Assembly (NCBI GenBank): GCA_903851415.1 | Contig: CAINOE010000189.1 | Coordinates: 17,205 to 81,204, forward strand | DNA from: an uncultured Rhodopila sp. | GTDB lineage: Bacteria; Pseudomonadota; Alphaproteobacteria; Acetobacterales; Acetobacteraceae | Direction: 5' to 3' | Length of the DNA stretch: 64,000 nt | Part shown: positions 17,812-25,489 of the stretch, piece by piece | Layout of the letters: each line of letters opens with the position of its first letter | Position numbering within the stretch: the stretch's first letter is position 1 | The notes under the pieces: model-generated | What the model was told of the DNA's origin: nothing | The model's database searches: none | What the model saw: the letters and a program-made list of their open reading frames with translations, nothing else | Program-made: the position numbers and the translations under genes

Positions 17812-19940
17812 GCCCGGCGAAGCAGGGGCCTGATGCCGTTCAGGCTGGCCAGGATGGCCGAACCGTTGCTCAACACCGCGGTAAAGGCGGGCGTCACCAG
17901 TCCGCCCGGCAGAGCGAACCCAAGCGCCAACGTATTCAGCACGGCGACGATCCCGTAGTTCTGCTTGACCAGCCCGACCGCCCCGCGCGAGACCTCGATC
18001 GCCTGCACCAGCTTCCACAGCGAATCTTCCATCAGCACGACATGCGCCGATTCATGCGTCACTTCCGGCCCGTGGCGCATCGCGATGCCGACGTCTGAAT
18101 AGGTCAGCGCGACGGAGTCGTTGATGCCGTCCCCCACCATGGCGACGACATTGCCTTCGCGCTGCAGCTGCGCAATCACCTCGGCCTTGCCGGCGGGCAT
18201 CATGTCGGCGAACTGCCGCGTCAGCCCGATGCGTCCGCACACGGCGCTGGCAACCGTTGCGTTGTCGCCGGTCAGCATCACCGTGTTCTTGATGCCCATT
18301 TCATGCAGCGTCCGGATGACGTCGCGGCTTTCCGGCCGGATCTTGTCCGCGTACGGGATCAGCCCGGCCAGCTTCCCGTCCACCGCCATGTAGAGACAGG
18401 AGTAGCCACGCTCGTCCAGCTGCGCGCGGTCGCGCACCGCCTGCTCGACGCGGATGCCGCTGCTGCGCAGGAAGCGTTCGCTGCCGAGATGCACATAGTT
18501 TCCGTTGATCTGGCCTTGCACGCCAAGGCCGACCTTGTAGTCAGGGGCATCCGAGAGCGGAACGGAGATGCCGCGGTCACGCGCGTGGGCGCGCAGCGCC
18601 TCGGCCACCGGATGCTGCAGCCGGCTTTCCGCGCCGACGGCCAGCCCGAGCAGATGATCCGCCGACAGATGATTTTGATACGTCAGAATTTCGATAATTT
18701 CGGGCACGCCATGGGTCAGGGTGCCGGTCTTGTCGAAAACGATCGTATCGACCTGCGCCAGCTTCTCCATGTAGCCGCCGCTTTTCACGATGATGCCGGA
18801 ACGGGCGGCATAGGTCATGGACGACAGCACGCTGGTGGGTGCCGCGACGCGGATGCCGGTGCCGTAATCGATGATCACCAGCGACAGGAAACGCTGGAAG
18901 TCGAACGTCAGCGCGGCCGTCCCTGCCGCCAGCCCCAATGTCGGCACCACCAGCCGATCGGCGAAGCGCTCGGCATGGTTCTGCATGCGGGTGTCGCCCA
19001 TCGGCGCGGAATCCACCAGCTTGGCGATCTGCCCGGCAACCGTATCGACCCCGACGCGCGCCGCCCGGATGGTGAGCTGACCCTCCCGCAACGCGGTCGC
19101 GGCGAACACCGCCTCGCCCTTGCCGCGCGAGACCGGCAGGCCCTCCCCGGTGATCGTCTTCTGGTCGATCATGGCGTCACCGTCGACGACCTCCCCGTCC
19201 ACCGGGATCATTTCACCCGGGTAGACAACGACCAGGTCTCCGGCAACCACCTGGTTCGCCGGAACCGAAACAACCGACCCGTCCACCACCAGCCACGCAG
19301 ACCTGCTCTGGAACTCCATCAGATCGGCGATCGCCCGCTTCGAGCCGCGCGCGGTCAGGTCGCGGATCCAGTCGCCCAGACGGATCAGCCAGGTGATCAG
19401 GCCGCCGGTGACGAACAGCCCCTGCCCGATGGAGGCGGTGATCGCTACGGTATCGAGCGTATCGATATTCAGCCGCTTTTCCCGCCGCCAGACGCCCCAG
19501 GCGCGTTTGGCAATCGGCCAGCCGTTCCAGAGCATCAGCGGCACATTCACCGCCACCGCCAAAGGAGCGGAAGAAAACGCCAACGCGAGCGAAATTGTCG
19601 GCATTACCATCGCCGACGGGCCGAGCGTCGGCGGCGGCGTGGCAGGGGCCGGCAGTTGCGGTTCGGTTGCGGGCGGCAGTTCGGAGGCCGCAATGAACGC
19701 CATCAGCTCGCGCGGCGTCAGGCACCGCATGTAGTCGAGCATCGCCTCCAGCAACGAGCGCTGCGATTCCTCGTAAACGAGGATCAGGCTGGCGCAACCG
19801 GCGTTGATCCGCGCATCGCGAATGCCGTCCTGAGTCGTGAGCCAGCGCACGATCTGATCGTTGACGCCTGACATCGCGATGAGCGCCGGAATGTGCAGCC
19901 GGACGCGCCCCGGGATCCAATGCCGAACGGAAAATTGCAT
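17808..19940 (-). CDS. P1B-like P-type ATPase lacking the CPC motif (first of two)
   Basis: 710-residue inner-membrane cation pump. Seen: an N-terminal domain of about 90 residues with the HMA2-like GRVRLHIPAL pattern but no CxxC; actuator TGEG near residue 265; phosphorylation motif DKTGTLT with Asp403; HP locus LQHPVAEAL; TGDN in MLTGDNATV; hinge GDGINDSVAL. In the sixth transmembrane segment, where metal pumps carry CPC, SPC or CPH, the sequence is DYGTGIRVAAP, so the usual ligand trio is absent. Ferrosome-associated pumps (P1B-6 group, FezB) are the closest parallel I know for a CPC-less HMA-type ATPase beside an HMA2 protein; assignment to that group is inference. ATG 19940 preferred over TTG 19952. 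Substrate unknown, iron being a candidate. Confidence 0.85.
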   Translation of the reverse strand: MQFSVRHWIPGRVRLHIPALIAMSGVNDQIVRWLTTQDGIRDARINAGCASLILVYEESQRSLLEAMLDYMRCLTPRELMAFIAASELPPATEPQLPAPATPPPTLGPSAMVMPTISLALAFSSAPLAVAVNVPLMLWNGWPIAKRAWGVWRREKRLNIDTLDTVAITASIGQGLFVTGGLITWLIRLGDWIRDLTARGSKRAIADLMEFQSRSAWLVVDGSVVSVPANQVVAGDLVVVYPGEMIPVDGEVVDGDAMIDQKTITGEGLPVSRGKGEAVFAATALREGQLTIRAARVGVDTVAGQIAKLVDSAPMGDTRMQNHAERFADRLVVPTLGLAAGTAALTFDFQRFLSLVIIDYGTGIRVAAPTSVLSSMTYAARSGIIVKSGGYMEKLAQVDTIVFDKTGTLTHGVPEIIEILTYQNHLSADHLLGLAVGAESRLQHPVAEALRAHARDRGISVPLSDAPDYKVGLGVQGQINGNYVHLGSERFLRSSGIRVEQAVRDRAQLDERGYSCLYMAVDGKLAGLIPYADKIRPESRDVIRTLHEMGIKNTVMLTGDNATVASAVCGRIGLTRQFADMMPAGKAEVIAQLQREGNVVAMVGDGINDSVALTYSDVGIAMRHGPEVTHESAHVVLMEDSLWKLVQAIEVSRGAVGLVKQNYGIVAVLNTLALGFALPGGLVTPAFTAVLSNGSAILASLNGIRPLLRRA

Positions 19941-19979
19941 TATCGAACACAATCCAGGCTGTTTGAACTCATCGCTCGG

Positions 19980-20666
19980 CTACTTCTTGTCCGAGTCGTG
20001 AGCATGCAGTTCAACGAAATGATTGAGCGAGAAGATCGCCAGCGTGATCCACATCGGCGTGGCCGCGGCGGCGCCGATCTCCAGGAAGGTGACCCCGGCG
20101 AGGGCGACCGGGACCATGATCTTCAGATCGAGGTTGTTGTTGGTCGAACGCTTGATGTCCTTGTCCAACCGTTTGACCGCGGCCACGACGGTCTTGGCGA
20201 GCGTCGAATGCTCGGCCAGGAACTCCGCCTCGTTCTCGATATTGGCCGTCAGTTCGTCGACCCGGTTCTGCGGCGGCCGGGCGGGCGCGAACTCGGGATG
20301 CGGCGCCAGGGCCACCGGCGCGGCCTCCATCTGATGGAGCAACCGAAGGAAGGCGCCAACCTCCGGGTGGTGTTCGCTATCGTAGTAGACGACCAGGCTG
20401 GCGGAGCCGGGCTTCACCTCGACGGCGTCGATGCCGCCGATCCCGCCGATGGCAGCCTTGAGCTGGCCGAGAATCCCGGGATCGCGTTTGGCGGCCGGAA
20501 TCCGCAGCCTGATGCGGCCATGGACCGCGTGGGCGATCTCGGCGACATGCTGTGGTGCCGGCGGCGGGGGTGGCGGGTTTGGATCGGCCGTCGCGTCGGG
20601 ATCAGCGCCGTTGGCGAGCGTGACCTTGCGCGCCGCCTTCGGCCGGGATTCGGTGGATGTGCTCAC
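19980..20666 (-). CDS. HMA2-domain-like membrane protein
   Basis: 228 residues. Seen: a disordered proline-rich start, then a ferredoxin-like beta-alpha-beta domain (about residues 43-100; HAVHGRIRLRIPAAKRD, then SLVVYYDSE) that matches the heavy-metal-associated domain 2 pattern and lacks the CxxC metal site; a helical linker; and one or two hydrophobic segments near the C-terminus (about 180-215, MVPVALAGVTFLEIGAAAA). GTG 20666 overlaps the stop of the upstream gene (GTGA), and the ATPase starts 39 bases after its stop. The same GRxRLxIP pattern opens the neighbouring ATPase, so the two probably work on the same cargo or membrane. FezC of ferrosome loci is described as an HMA-domain protein; correspondence is a hypothesis. 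Confidence 0.7.
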   Translation of the reverse strand: MSTSTESRPKAARKVTLANGADPDATADPNPPPPPPAPQHVAEIAHAVHGRIRLRIPAAKRDPGILGQLKAAIGGIGGIDAVEVKPGSASLVVYYDSEHHPEVGAFLRLLHQMEAAPVALAPHPEFAPARPPQNRVDELTANIENEAEFLAEHSTLAKTVVAAVKRLDKDIKRSTNNNLDLKIMVPVALAGVTFLEIGAAAATPMWITLAIFSLNHFVELHAHDSDKK

Positions 20667-21052
20667 GCGTGCGGCTTGTTCTCGGGTGGCTTGTTATCGG
20701 GCGGCGCGGCATGTTCCGCATGCACTTCCGCGACGATGTCCTGCACGTGTTCCGTCGCTTCGGCGGCGGCTTCGCGGGCCTTGCGGCCAATCTTGTAGGC
20801 GCCGCGTACGGCGGAACGGAACATCGGCTGCAGCGAGGACCCCAGCCGGGGCGCATATTTCGGTGCCACGGCGGCGGCCAGGCCAATGATCATGCCCGGA
20901 ATCAGTGCCGACTCGATCAGCGCGGCGCCGACAACGATGACACCGACGGCGGTCGCTTTGGTTGCCAGGTCGTTGGAAGCCCAGCCGGAGTCGGTTTGCT
21001 TCGGTGGCGATTCCGTGCCGCCGGGCGCGGTACCGTTCAATCCGTTTTTCAT
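20663..21052 (-). CDS. DUF5132-like small hydrophobic protein
   Basis: 129 residues. Seen: a polar, disordered N-terminus; a central glycine/alanine-rich hydrophobic segment (about residues 35-65, with GVIVVGAAL and IPGMIIGLAAAVAP) that includes small-residue GxxxG-like spacing; then an amphipathic and finally charged, histidine- and proline-rich tail. This pattern fits DUF5132, a family of small membrane proteins of unknown function. First gene of the operon that continues with the HMA2-like protein, ATPase and EcsC. Glycine-zipper hydrophobic proteins are also a feature of ferrosome and other organelle loci. ATG 21052 has no obvious alternative. Confidence 0.6.
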   Translation of the reverse strand: MKNGLNGTAPGGTESPPKQTDSGWASNDLATKATAVGVIVVGAALIESALIPGMIIGLAAAVAPKYAPRLGSSLQPMFRSAVRGAYKIGRKAREAAAEATEHVQDIVAEVHAEHAAPPDNKPPENKPHA

Positions 21053-21365
21053 CAGTGTTCCTCAATTGCCCCCGTGGCGGCAGTGTCCCGCGCCACTGCG
21101 GATAGCGTATAGCGGTAACGGTGTCGGGTAATCCAACGAGCCTGTGAACATTTGATGTCAGCGGGGTAATGTCAACGGCGGCATCATCGCGGTTGTGGTA
21201 GACTTTTGCACTTTGGTTCAAGACGTTGCCGAACGCCGTCCGCCGCAGCCGGCAAACGTCCCTTGACGCGGCGCGGGATTGCGGTAACGTCCGGCACAGT
21301 CCAGGCGGCCCTTAGGGGTTGCCTTTTTTCATGCGCGGTCCATTGCGTCAATACGGAGACAACGG
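21053..21365. promoter_or_regulatory. Divergent intergenic region of the two ATPase operons
   Basis: 313 bases with no gene. It must hold the promoters of both divergent operons. Rightward, TTGACG (21264-21269) and TAACGT (21286-21291), 16 bases apart, make a fair sigma-70-type candidate 75 bases ahead of ATG 21366. No Fur or Irr box could be recognised by eye; a Fur/Irr search here would test the iron hypothesis. Confidence 0.3.
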
Positions 21366-21698
21366 ATGTCATCCACTGCCACGACCGCCGATGAGCCTGG
21401 CTCGGCCGGGACGGACGAATCGGTGATGCAGGCTGTCGCGGACGCCATGACGAATGCTTCGAAGACCGCGTCCAGGCATGCCGCCACGGTGTCCCGGGCC
21501 GTCGGCGGCGGTGGCGCGCAGGCGCTGCAATCGGTATCGCGCGCTGCCTATACAGGGGCCTATTGCGTTGCTTATGCAGTCGTCTACCCGGTGACGTTCG
21601 GCGTCCGGCTGTTGCCGCAGGAAAACGCGGTCATGCGCGGCTTCCGTGACGGCGGCCACGACGCGATGGATGCGGTTGGTGCTCGCAGCCGCGCTTAA
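21366..21698 (+). CDS. Small amphipathic/hydrophobic protein of the ATPase operon
   Basis: 110 residues, no recognised domain. Seen: an acidic serine/threonine-rich start, a helical stretch with repeated alanine and small residues (about 20-60; AVADAMTNASKTASRHA), and a hydrophobic segment (about 60-85, YTGAYCVAYAVVYPVTFGV) likely to be membrane-associated. It is the first gene of the rightward operon and its end overlaps the start of the second ATPase gene by 29 bases, which implies translational coupling. Size, position and glycine/alanine content recall the small hydrophobic FezA-type proteins of ferrosome loci, but no sequence identity can be claimed. Confidence 0.55.
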   Translation: MSSTATTADEPGSAGTDESVMQAVADAMTNASKTASRHAATVSRAVGGGGAQALQSVSRAAYTGAYCVAYAVVYPVTFGVRLLPQENAVMRGFRDGGHDAMDAVGARSRA

Positions 21699-24273
21699 CC
21701 GGCTGCCCGGACTGCCCGCCGGCCTTGTGCCCCCCGGCCTGCTGCCCGCGCTGTCCGGCATCAGGTCAGTCATTCAGGGCATCGTCACCGACCCGGCCAG
21801 GGTCAGCCGGCCAGCCCCGGCAAGCGGCATCGAGATCACGCTCCCGGCGGATGGCGTCATCCGTGTCGAGAGCGCGCATCTGTTCGCCGAGGCGGACAGC
21901 GATGCCTGCCGGCGGTTCCTGGGCCGCGCGTTCCAGGCGCCGGAAATCCACGGTGCGGCGATTTTTCCGCGCGAAACGCCGTCGGTCGATCTGCTGTTCG
22001 ATGCGGCGACCCACCACCCCGGGGATGTGCTGCGCCGCCTCGGGGCGCTGATCGCGGACCCGGCAGCCGGCGGCGCCACCCTTTCCGTCTCTCCCGCGTG
22101 CACGGCGCGCGATCGGCACGGCGTCGTCCGCTACCATGTGTACGAAGGCCTGGTGACGGGCTGGCAGGTCGTCAGCGAGCAACCGGGCACCATCAAGCTG
22201 AAGAATCCGGTCCTGTTCCGCAAGACCGTCCTGTGCCAGGCGATCGAGCGCGAACTCATGAGCGTGCTCGGAATAGGCCGCTACGATACCAGCTCCATCC
22301 GGTGCTCGGTCCGTATCGAATACGATCCCCGCCAGCTTGAACCGGCGCATATCATCGAAATTCTCGACGCCGCGCTGACCAACGCGGAGCATCCCGAGCG
22401 CCTGGACAAGATCGATTTCGATCTTCCAGGCAGCATCGCCTCGGTGCCGCTGGCGGCGCTGGCGCAACTGGCGGTGCCGGAGCTGCTGCCTGTCGCCGCC
22501 GTGGTCTTTGCCTGGACCGCGATCCCCAGCTTCCGCGGCGCCTACCAGGTGCTGTTCAAGGAAAAACGGCTTGGCGTGGACTTGCTGGACTCGATCGTCG
22601 TTCTCGGTTGTCTTGCAACCGCCGAAGTGCTTCCCGGCGCCATCCTGGTGGCCAGCCTCGCAACCGGGCGCTTCCTGGTGCGCCGGACCGAGGACAATTC
22701 CAAGAAGCTGCTGCAGGGCGTGTTCGGCAAGCAGGTGCGCTATGTCTGGCTGCTGAAGGACGGCGTCGAGGTCCAGGTGCCGCTCGATCGCCTGCAAAAA
22801 GGCGATGTGGTCGCCGTCAATACCGGCGAGGTCGTGCCGGTGGATGGCATGATCATCGACGGCCTGGCGATGGTCGATCAGCATGCCCTGACCGGCGAGG
22901 CGACGCCGGCCGAGAAGGGCGTCGGCGACCAGGTGTTCGCCTCCACGATCATGGTGGCCGGCAAGGTTCGCGTGCAGGTTGAAACCTCCGGCAGCGAAAC
23001 CGCGAGCGCGAAGATCGCGCGGATCCTGGAGGACACCGCCGGGCACAAGCTGGCGTCCCAGCATGAGGGCGAGCGGCTGGCGGACAAAGCGGTGATCCCG
23101 ACCCTGGCCATCGGCGCCTTGGCCCTGGCGACCATGGGCACGCCGGGCGCGGTGGCCGTCATCAACAGCGATTTCGGCACCGGCATCCGCGTGGCGGCGC
23201 CGCTGGCGATGCTGTCCACGCTGGCGCTGTGCGCGCAGAAGGGCATCCTGGTGAAGGATGGCCGGGCGCTGGATATCCTGTGCGAGATCGACACGGTCCT
23301 CTTCGACAAGACCGGCACGCTGACGCGGGAGCGACCGGAAATCGGCCGGATCGTCGCCGCCAGCGGCTTCACGGACGATCAGATCCTGGGTTTCGCCGCG
23401 GCGGCGGAACAGCGGTTCCACCACCCCATTGCGTTGGCCATCCTTGACAGGGCGGACGAGCAGGGCCTGGAGCTGCCGCCCACGGACGCGACGCAATACA
23501 AAGTCGGCTATGGCATCACCGTCGGCATCGAGGGCCGCCGGGTGCGCGTCGGCAGCCGCCGCTTCATCGAATCCGAAGGCATTGCGGTGCCGCCCGAGAT
23601 CGAGGCGGCGATGGCCGAGGCCCACGCGAGCGGCCACACCCTGGTCATGGTGGCGGTGGACGATCAATTCGGCGGCGTGCTGGAGTTGCAGACCGCCGTG
23701 CGGCCCGAGGTCCGCGGCATCGTCGAGGGCCTGCGCGAGCGCGGCATCAGGCACATTGCGATCATTTCCGGCGACCACGAGGTGCCGACACGGCAACTCG
23801 CGAACGAACTGGGCATGGACCGCTACTTCGCCGAGGTGATGCCGGCGGACAAAGCCGAATACGTCGAACAACTGCAGCGCGAGGGCCGCAAGGTCTGTTT
23901 CGTTGGCGACGGCATCAACGACTCGATCGCGCTGAAACAGGCGGATGTCGGCATTTCGCTGCGCGGTGCGTCGCTGATCGCCACCGACACGGCGCATGTT
24001 GTGTTCATGGAACAAAGCCTCGGCAAGCTGTGCGAGCTGCTGGATATCGCGCACGACCTGAAGCGCAATGTCCGCAACAGTTGGGTCATGATCATCGTGC
24101 CGAACGCGGCGTGCGTCGCGGGTGTGTTCACGCTGGGATTCGGGATTGCAGCGTCCGTCGTGACCAACAATGTCGCCGGCCTTGGTGCGCTGGCCAACGG
24201 GATCTGGCCGATGCGGAAAGTGGCCCAATTGGAGGCCGAGCGGCGTCATATGCGTTCGTTGCTGCTGCGCTGA
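21670..24273 (+). CDS. P1B-like P-type ATPase lacking the CPC motif (second of two, long N-terminus)
   Basis: 867 residues. Seen: an N-terminal extension of about 270 residues with two HMA2-like halves and no CxxC; the membrane part; actuator TGEA; phosphorylation motif DKTGTLT with Asp546; HP-locus variant FHHPIALAI; hinge GDGINDSIAL. As in its neighbour, the CPC position reads DFGTGIRVAAP. The nucleotide-domain TGDN motif is changed to SGDH (ISGDHEVPT), a substitution absent from the first ATPase. ATG 21670 lies inside the preceding gene (29-base overlap). The downstream genes follow on the same strand. Paralogous rather than duplicated recently: the two share motifs but have different lengths and N-termini. 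Probably pumps the same unusual cation across a vesicle or inner membrane. Confidence 0.85.
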   Translation: MRLVLAAALNRLPGLPAGLVPPGLLPALSGIRSVIQGIVTDPARVSRPAPASGIEITLPADGVIRVESAHLFAEADSDACRRFLGRAFQAPEIHGAAIFPRETPSVDLLFDAATHHPGDVLRRLGALIADPAAGGATLSVSPACTARDRHGVVRYHVYEGLVTGWQVVSEQPGTIKLKNPVLFRKTVLCQAIERELMSVLGIGRYDTSSIRCSVRIEYDPRQLEPAHIIEILDAALTNAEHPERLDKIDFDLPGSIASVPLAALAQLAVPELLPVAAVVFAWTAIPSFRGAYQVLFKEKRLGVDLLDSIVVLGCLATAEVLPGAILVASLATGRFLVRRTEDNSKKLLQGVFGKQVRYVWLLKDGVEVQVPLDRLQKGDVVAVNTGEVVPVDGMIIDGLAMVDQHALTGEATPAEKGVGDQVFASTIMVAGKVRVQVETSGSETASAKIARILEDTAGHKLASQHEGERLADKAVIPTLAIGALALATMGTPGAVAVINSDFGTGIRVAAPLAMLSTLALCAQKGILVKDGRALDILCEIDTVLFDKTGTLTRERPEIGRIVAASGFTDDQILGFAAAAEQRFHHPIALAILDRADEQGLELPPTDATQYKVGYGITVGIEGRRVRVGSRRFIESEGIAVPPEIEAAMAEAHASGHTLVMVAVDDQFGGVLELQTAVRPEVRGIVEGLRERGIRHIAIISGDHEVPTRQLANELGMDRYFAEVMPADKAEYVEQLQREGRKVCFVGDGINDSIALKQADVGISLRGASLIATDTAHVVFMEQSLGKLCELLDIAHDLKRNVRNSWVMIIVPNAACVAGVFTLGFGIAASVVTNNVAGLGALANGIWPMRKVAQLEAERRHMRSLLLR

Positions 24274-24330
24274 AGCCGTGCCCGGGTTTGATCGACAGGC
24301 CGTTTGGCTTTAATCAAAGGAGGTGCCGTG

Positions 24331-24897
24331 ATGCCGACAAATGGTGCCCAATCGGAGCCGTCAGGGCTGCCTCCGCGCAAGCGGGTCTCGCAACTGGGGG
24401 CACCGGCTGAAAGAGCAGCGTCTGCTCCGGATGCCGGGCCATACAACGGCTCGTGGCTTCCCCCGACGCAGCCGCGTTTGCGGATATTCATTGTCGATTC
24501 CGGTTGGAATTCGGCTGCCCGCGAGGTTCTGCACGACAATTTCCATCTGCTGCGCGAGCTGCAGCGCGAAACCCCGATCTACTTGCTGGGCAGGGACAGG
24601 TCCATCGAGTTGTTGCGGCGGTATCCGCTGCTGGTCGGGCGTGATCCGATCATCCGCGTGCACTGCGAAGTGCTTCGACACCATCGGCCGCCGGGTTTTC
24701 ACGGTTTCAGGCTGCACCTTGGGCTTTTGAAAGACCACGACCAGGCGCTGACGGCGTTGCAGAAATTCATCCGCTTCATCGGGATGCACCGCGACTCCCG
24801 GGACATGGAAATGGACATGCGGAAAAAGCTTCGCATGGAGGGACTCAAGGGCGCATTCGAAGTCATTGCCCATGGCGAGTTACACAGCGTCATCTGA
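24331..24897 (+). CDS. Conserved hypothetical protein, ATPase operon
   Basis: 188 residues, not recognised. Seen: a disordered proline-rich N-terminus (about 1-48), then a compact alpha/beta domain starting RLRIFIVDSGWNSAAREVL, with alternating strands and helices like a small Rossmann-type fold, and charged C-terminal helices. It has several histidines in the middle (VHCEVLRHHRPPGFHGFRLHLG), which could bind metal, but no defined motif. ATG 24331 follows an excellent AAAGGAGG site at 24316-24323; GTG 24328 is the alternative. It lies 57 bases after the second ATPase and is probably cotranscribed with it. Confidence 0.65.
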   Translation: MPTNGAQSEPSGLPPRKRVSQLGAPAERAASAPDAGPYNGSWLPPTQPRLRIFIVDSGWNSAAREVLHDNFHLLRELQRETPIYLLGRDRSIELLRRYPLLVGRDPIIRVHCEVLRHHRPPGFHGFRLHLGLLKDHDQALTALQKFIRFIGMHRDSRDMEMDMRKKLRMEGLKGAFEVIAHGELHSVI

Positions 24898-24915
24898 ACC
24901 GGGGGGAGGCGGATC

Positions 24916-25122
24916 ATGTTAGAGACAAGTGCGGATGTCGTCAGCGTCGGTATCGGCGTTCTGGCCGTCGGCTATGTGGCTTACGAGATCAATCGGCGGC
25001 AGCGGAAATTGCACGACATCTGGGATATACTCGGCGAAAACGATGAAGAGCGGACGGAACTGCTCGAAGCCATGGTCGCAAACGGGGACCTGGTCCCCTA
25101 CACTGGCGGACCGTTGCCTTGA
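24916..25122 (+). CDS. Small single-span membrane protein
   Basis: 68 residues. Seen: an N-terminal hydrophobic helix (about 8-26, VVSVGIGVLAVGYVAYEI) followed by a basic stretch and an acidic C-terminal tail, an orientation that places the tail in the cytoplasm. ATG 24916 has GGGGGAGG upstream at a normal distance. It starts 18 bases after the previous stop, so it belongs to the same operon. No known family; possibly a membrane adaptor for the ATPase or the LCIB-like protein. Confidence 0.6.
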   Translation: MLETSADVVSVGIGVLAVGYVAYEINRRQRKLHDIWDILGENDEERTELLEAMVANGDLVPYTGGPLP

Positions 25123-25177
25123 TTGAAACGGTACCGGGCCGATCGATTGTCGTTGCGCGCTTGTTGGGGGAGTCCTG

Positions 25178-25459
25178 ATGAGCAAGTCTCGCACTTTCGC
25201 AAGCGTCACTGTCGAGGTGGTGCATCGCATCAAGCAGGAAGCGCGCGAAAAGCATGGGGTTTTGTTCGACCCGCCGGAGGGGACGACAGGCACCGCCACC
25301 GGCCGCACGCCGTTCGGCGACCTGATCGTTTATTTCGTGCATGACAGCGCGCAGGCGGCGTTGATGATGACCTTGGTGAAGAAGCCGATGGTGTTGCCGT
25401 CGGCTTTGCTGTGGAAGGCATTCGACGCGGAACTGGAGCGGACGCGCGGACTTGTGTGA
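25178..25459 (+). CDS. Conserved hypothetical protein, 93 residues
   Basis: No recognised domain. Seen: a short beta-rich start, a loop rich in glycine and threonine (TTGTATGRTPFGD), then the strand LIVYFVHD and two helices; overall a small soluble alpha/beta protein. ATG 25178 is preceded by GGGGGAG. It sits 55 bases after the 68-residue gene and 30 bases before the LCIB-like gene on the same strand, so it is likely part of the same transcript. Confidence 0.55.
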   Translation: MSKSRTFASVTVEVVHRIKQEAREKHGVLFDPPEGTTGTATGRTPFGDLIVYFVHDSAQAALMMTLVKKPMVLPSALLWKAFDAELERTRGLV

Positions 25460-25489
25460 ACGTTCCGGGTTCGCGGGCGGGGGTCAGTG

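Noticed and set aside
21766..24249. 827-codon minus-strand open frame
   Set aside because: Antisense of the second P-type ATPase gene, which has all family motifs; histidine- and arginine-rich shadow.
17808..24273. Copper or zinc export as the role of the two P1B ATPases
   Set aside because: Neither protein has a CxxC metal-binding domain or a CPC/CPH/SPC site in the membrane, so standard copper, silver, zinc or cadmium assignments do not fit.
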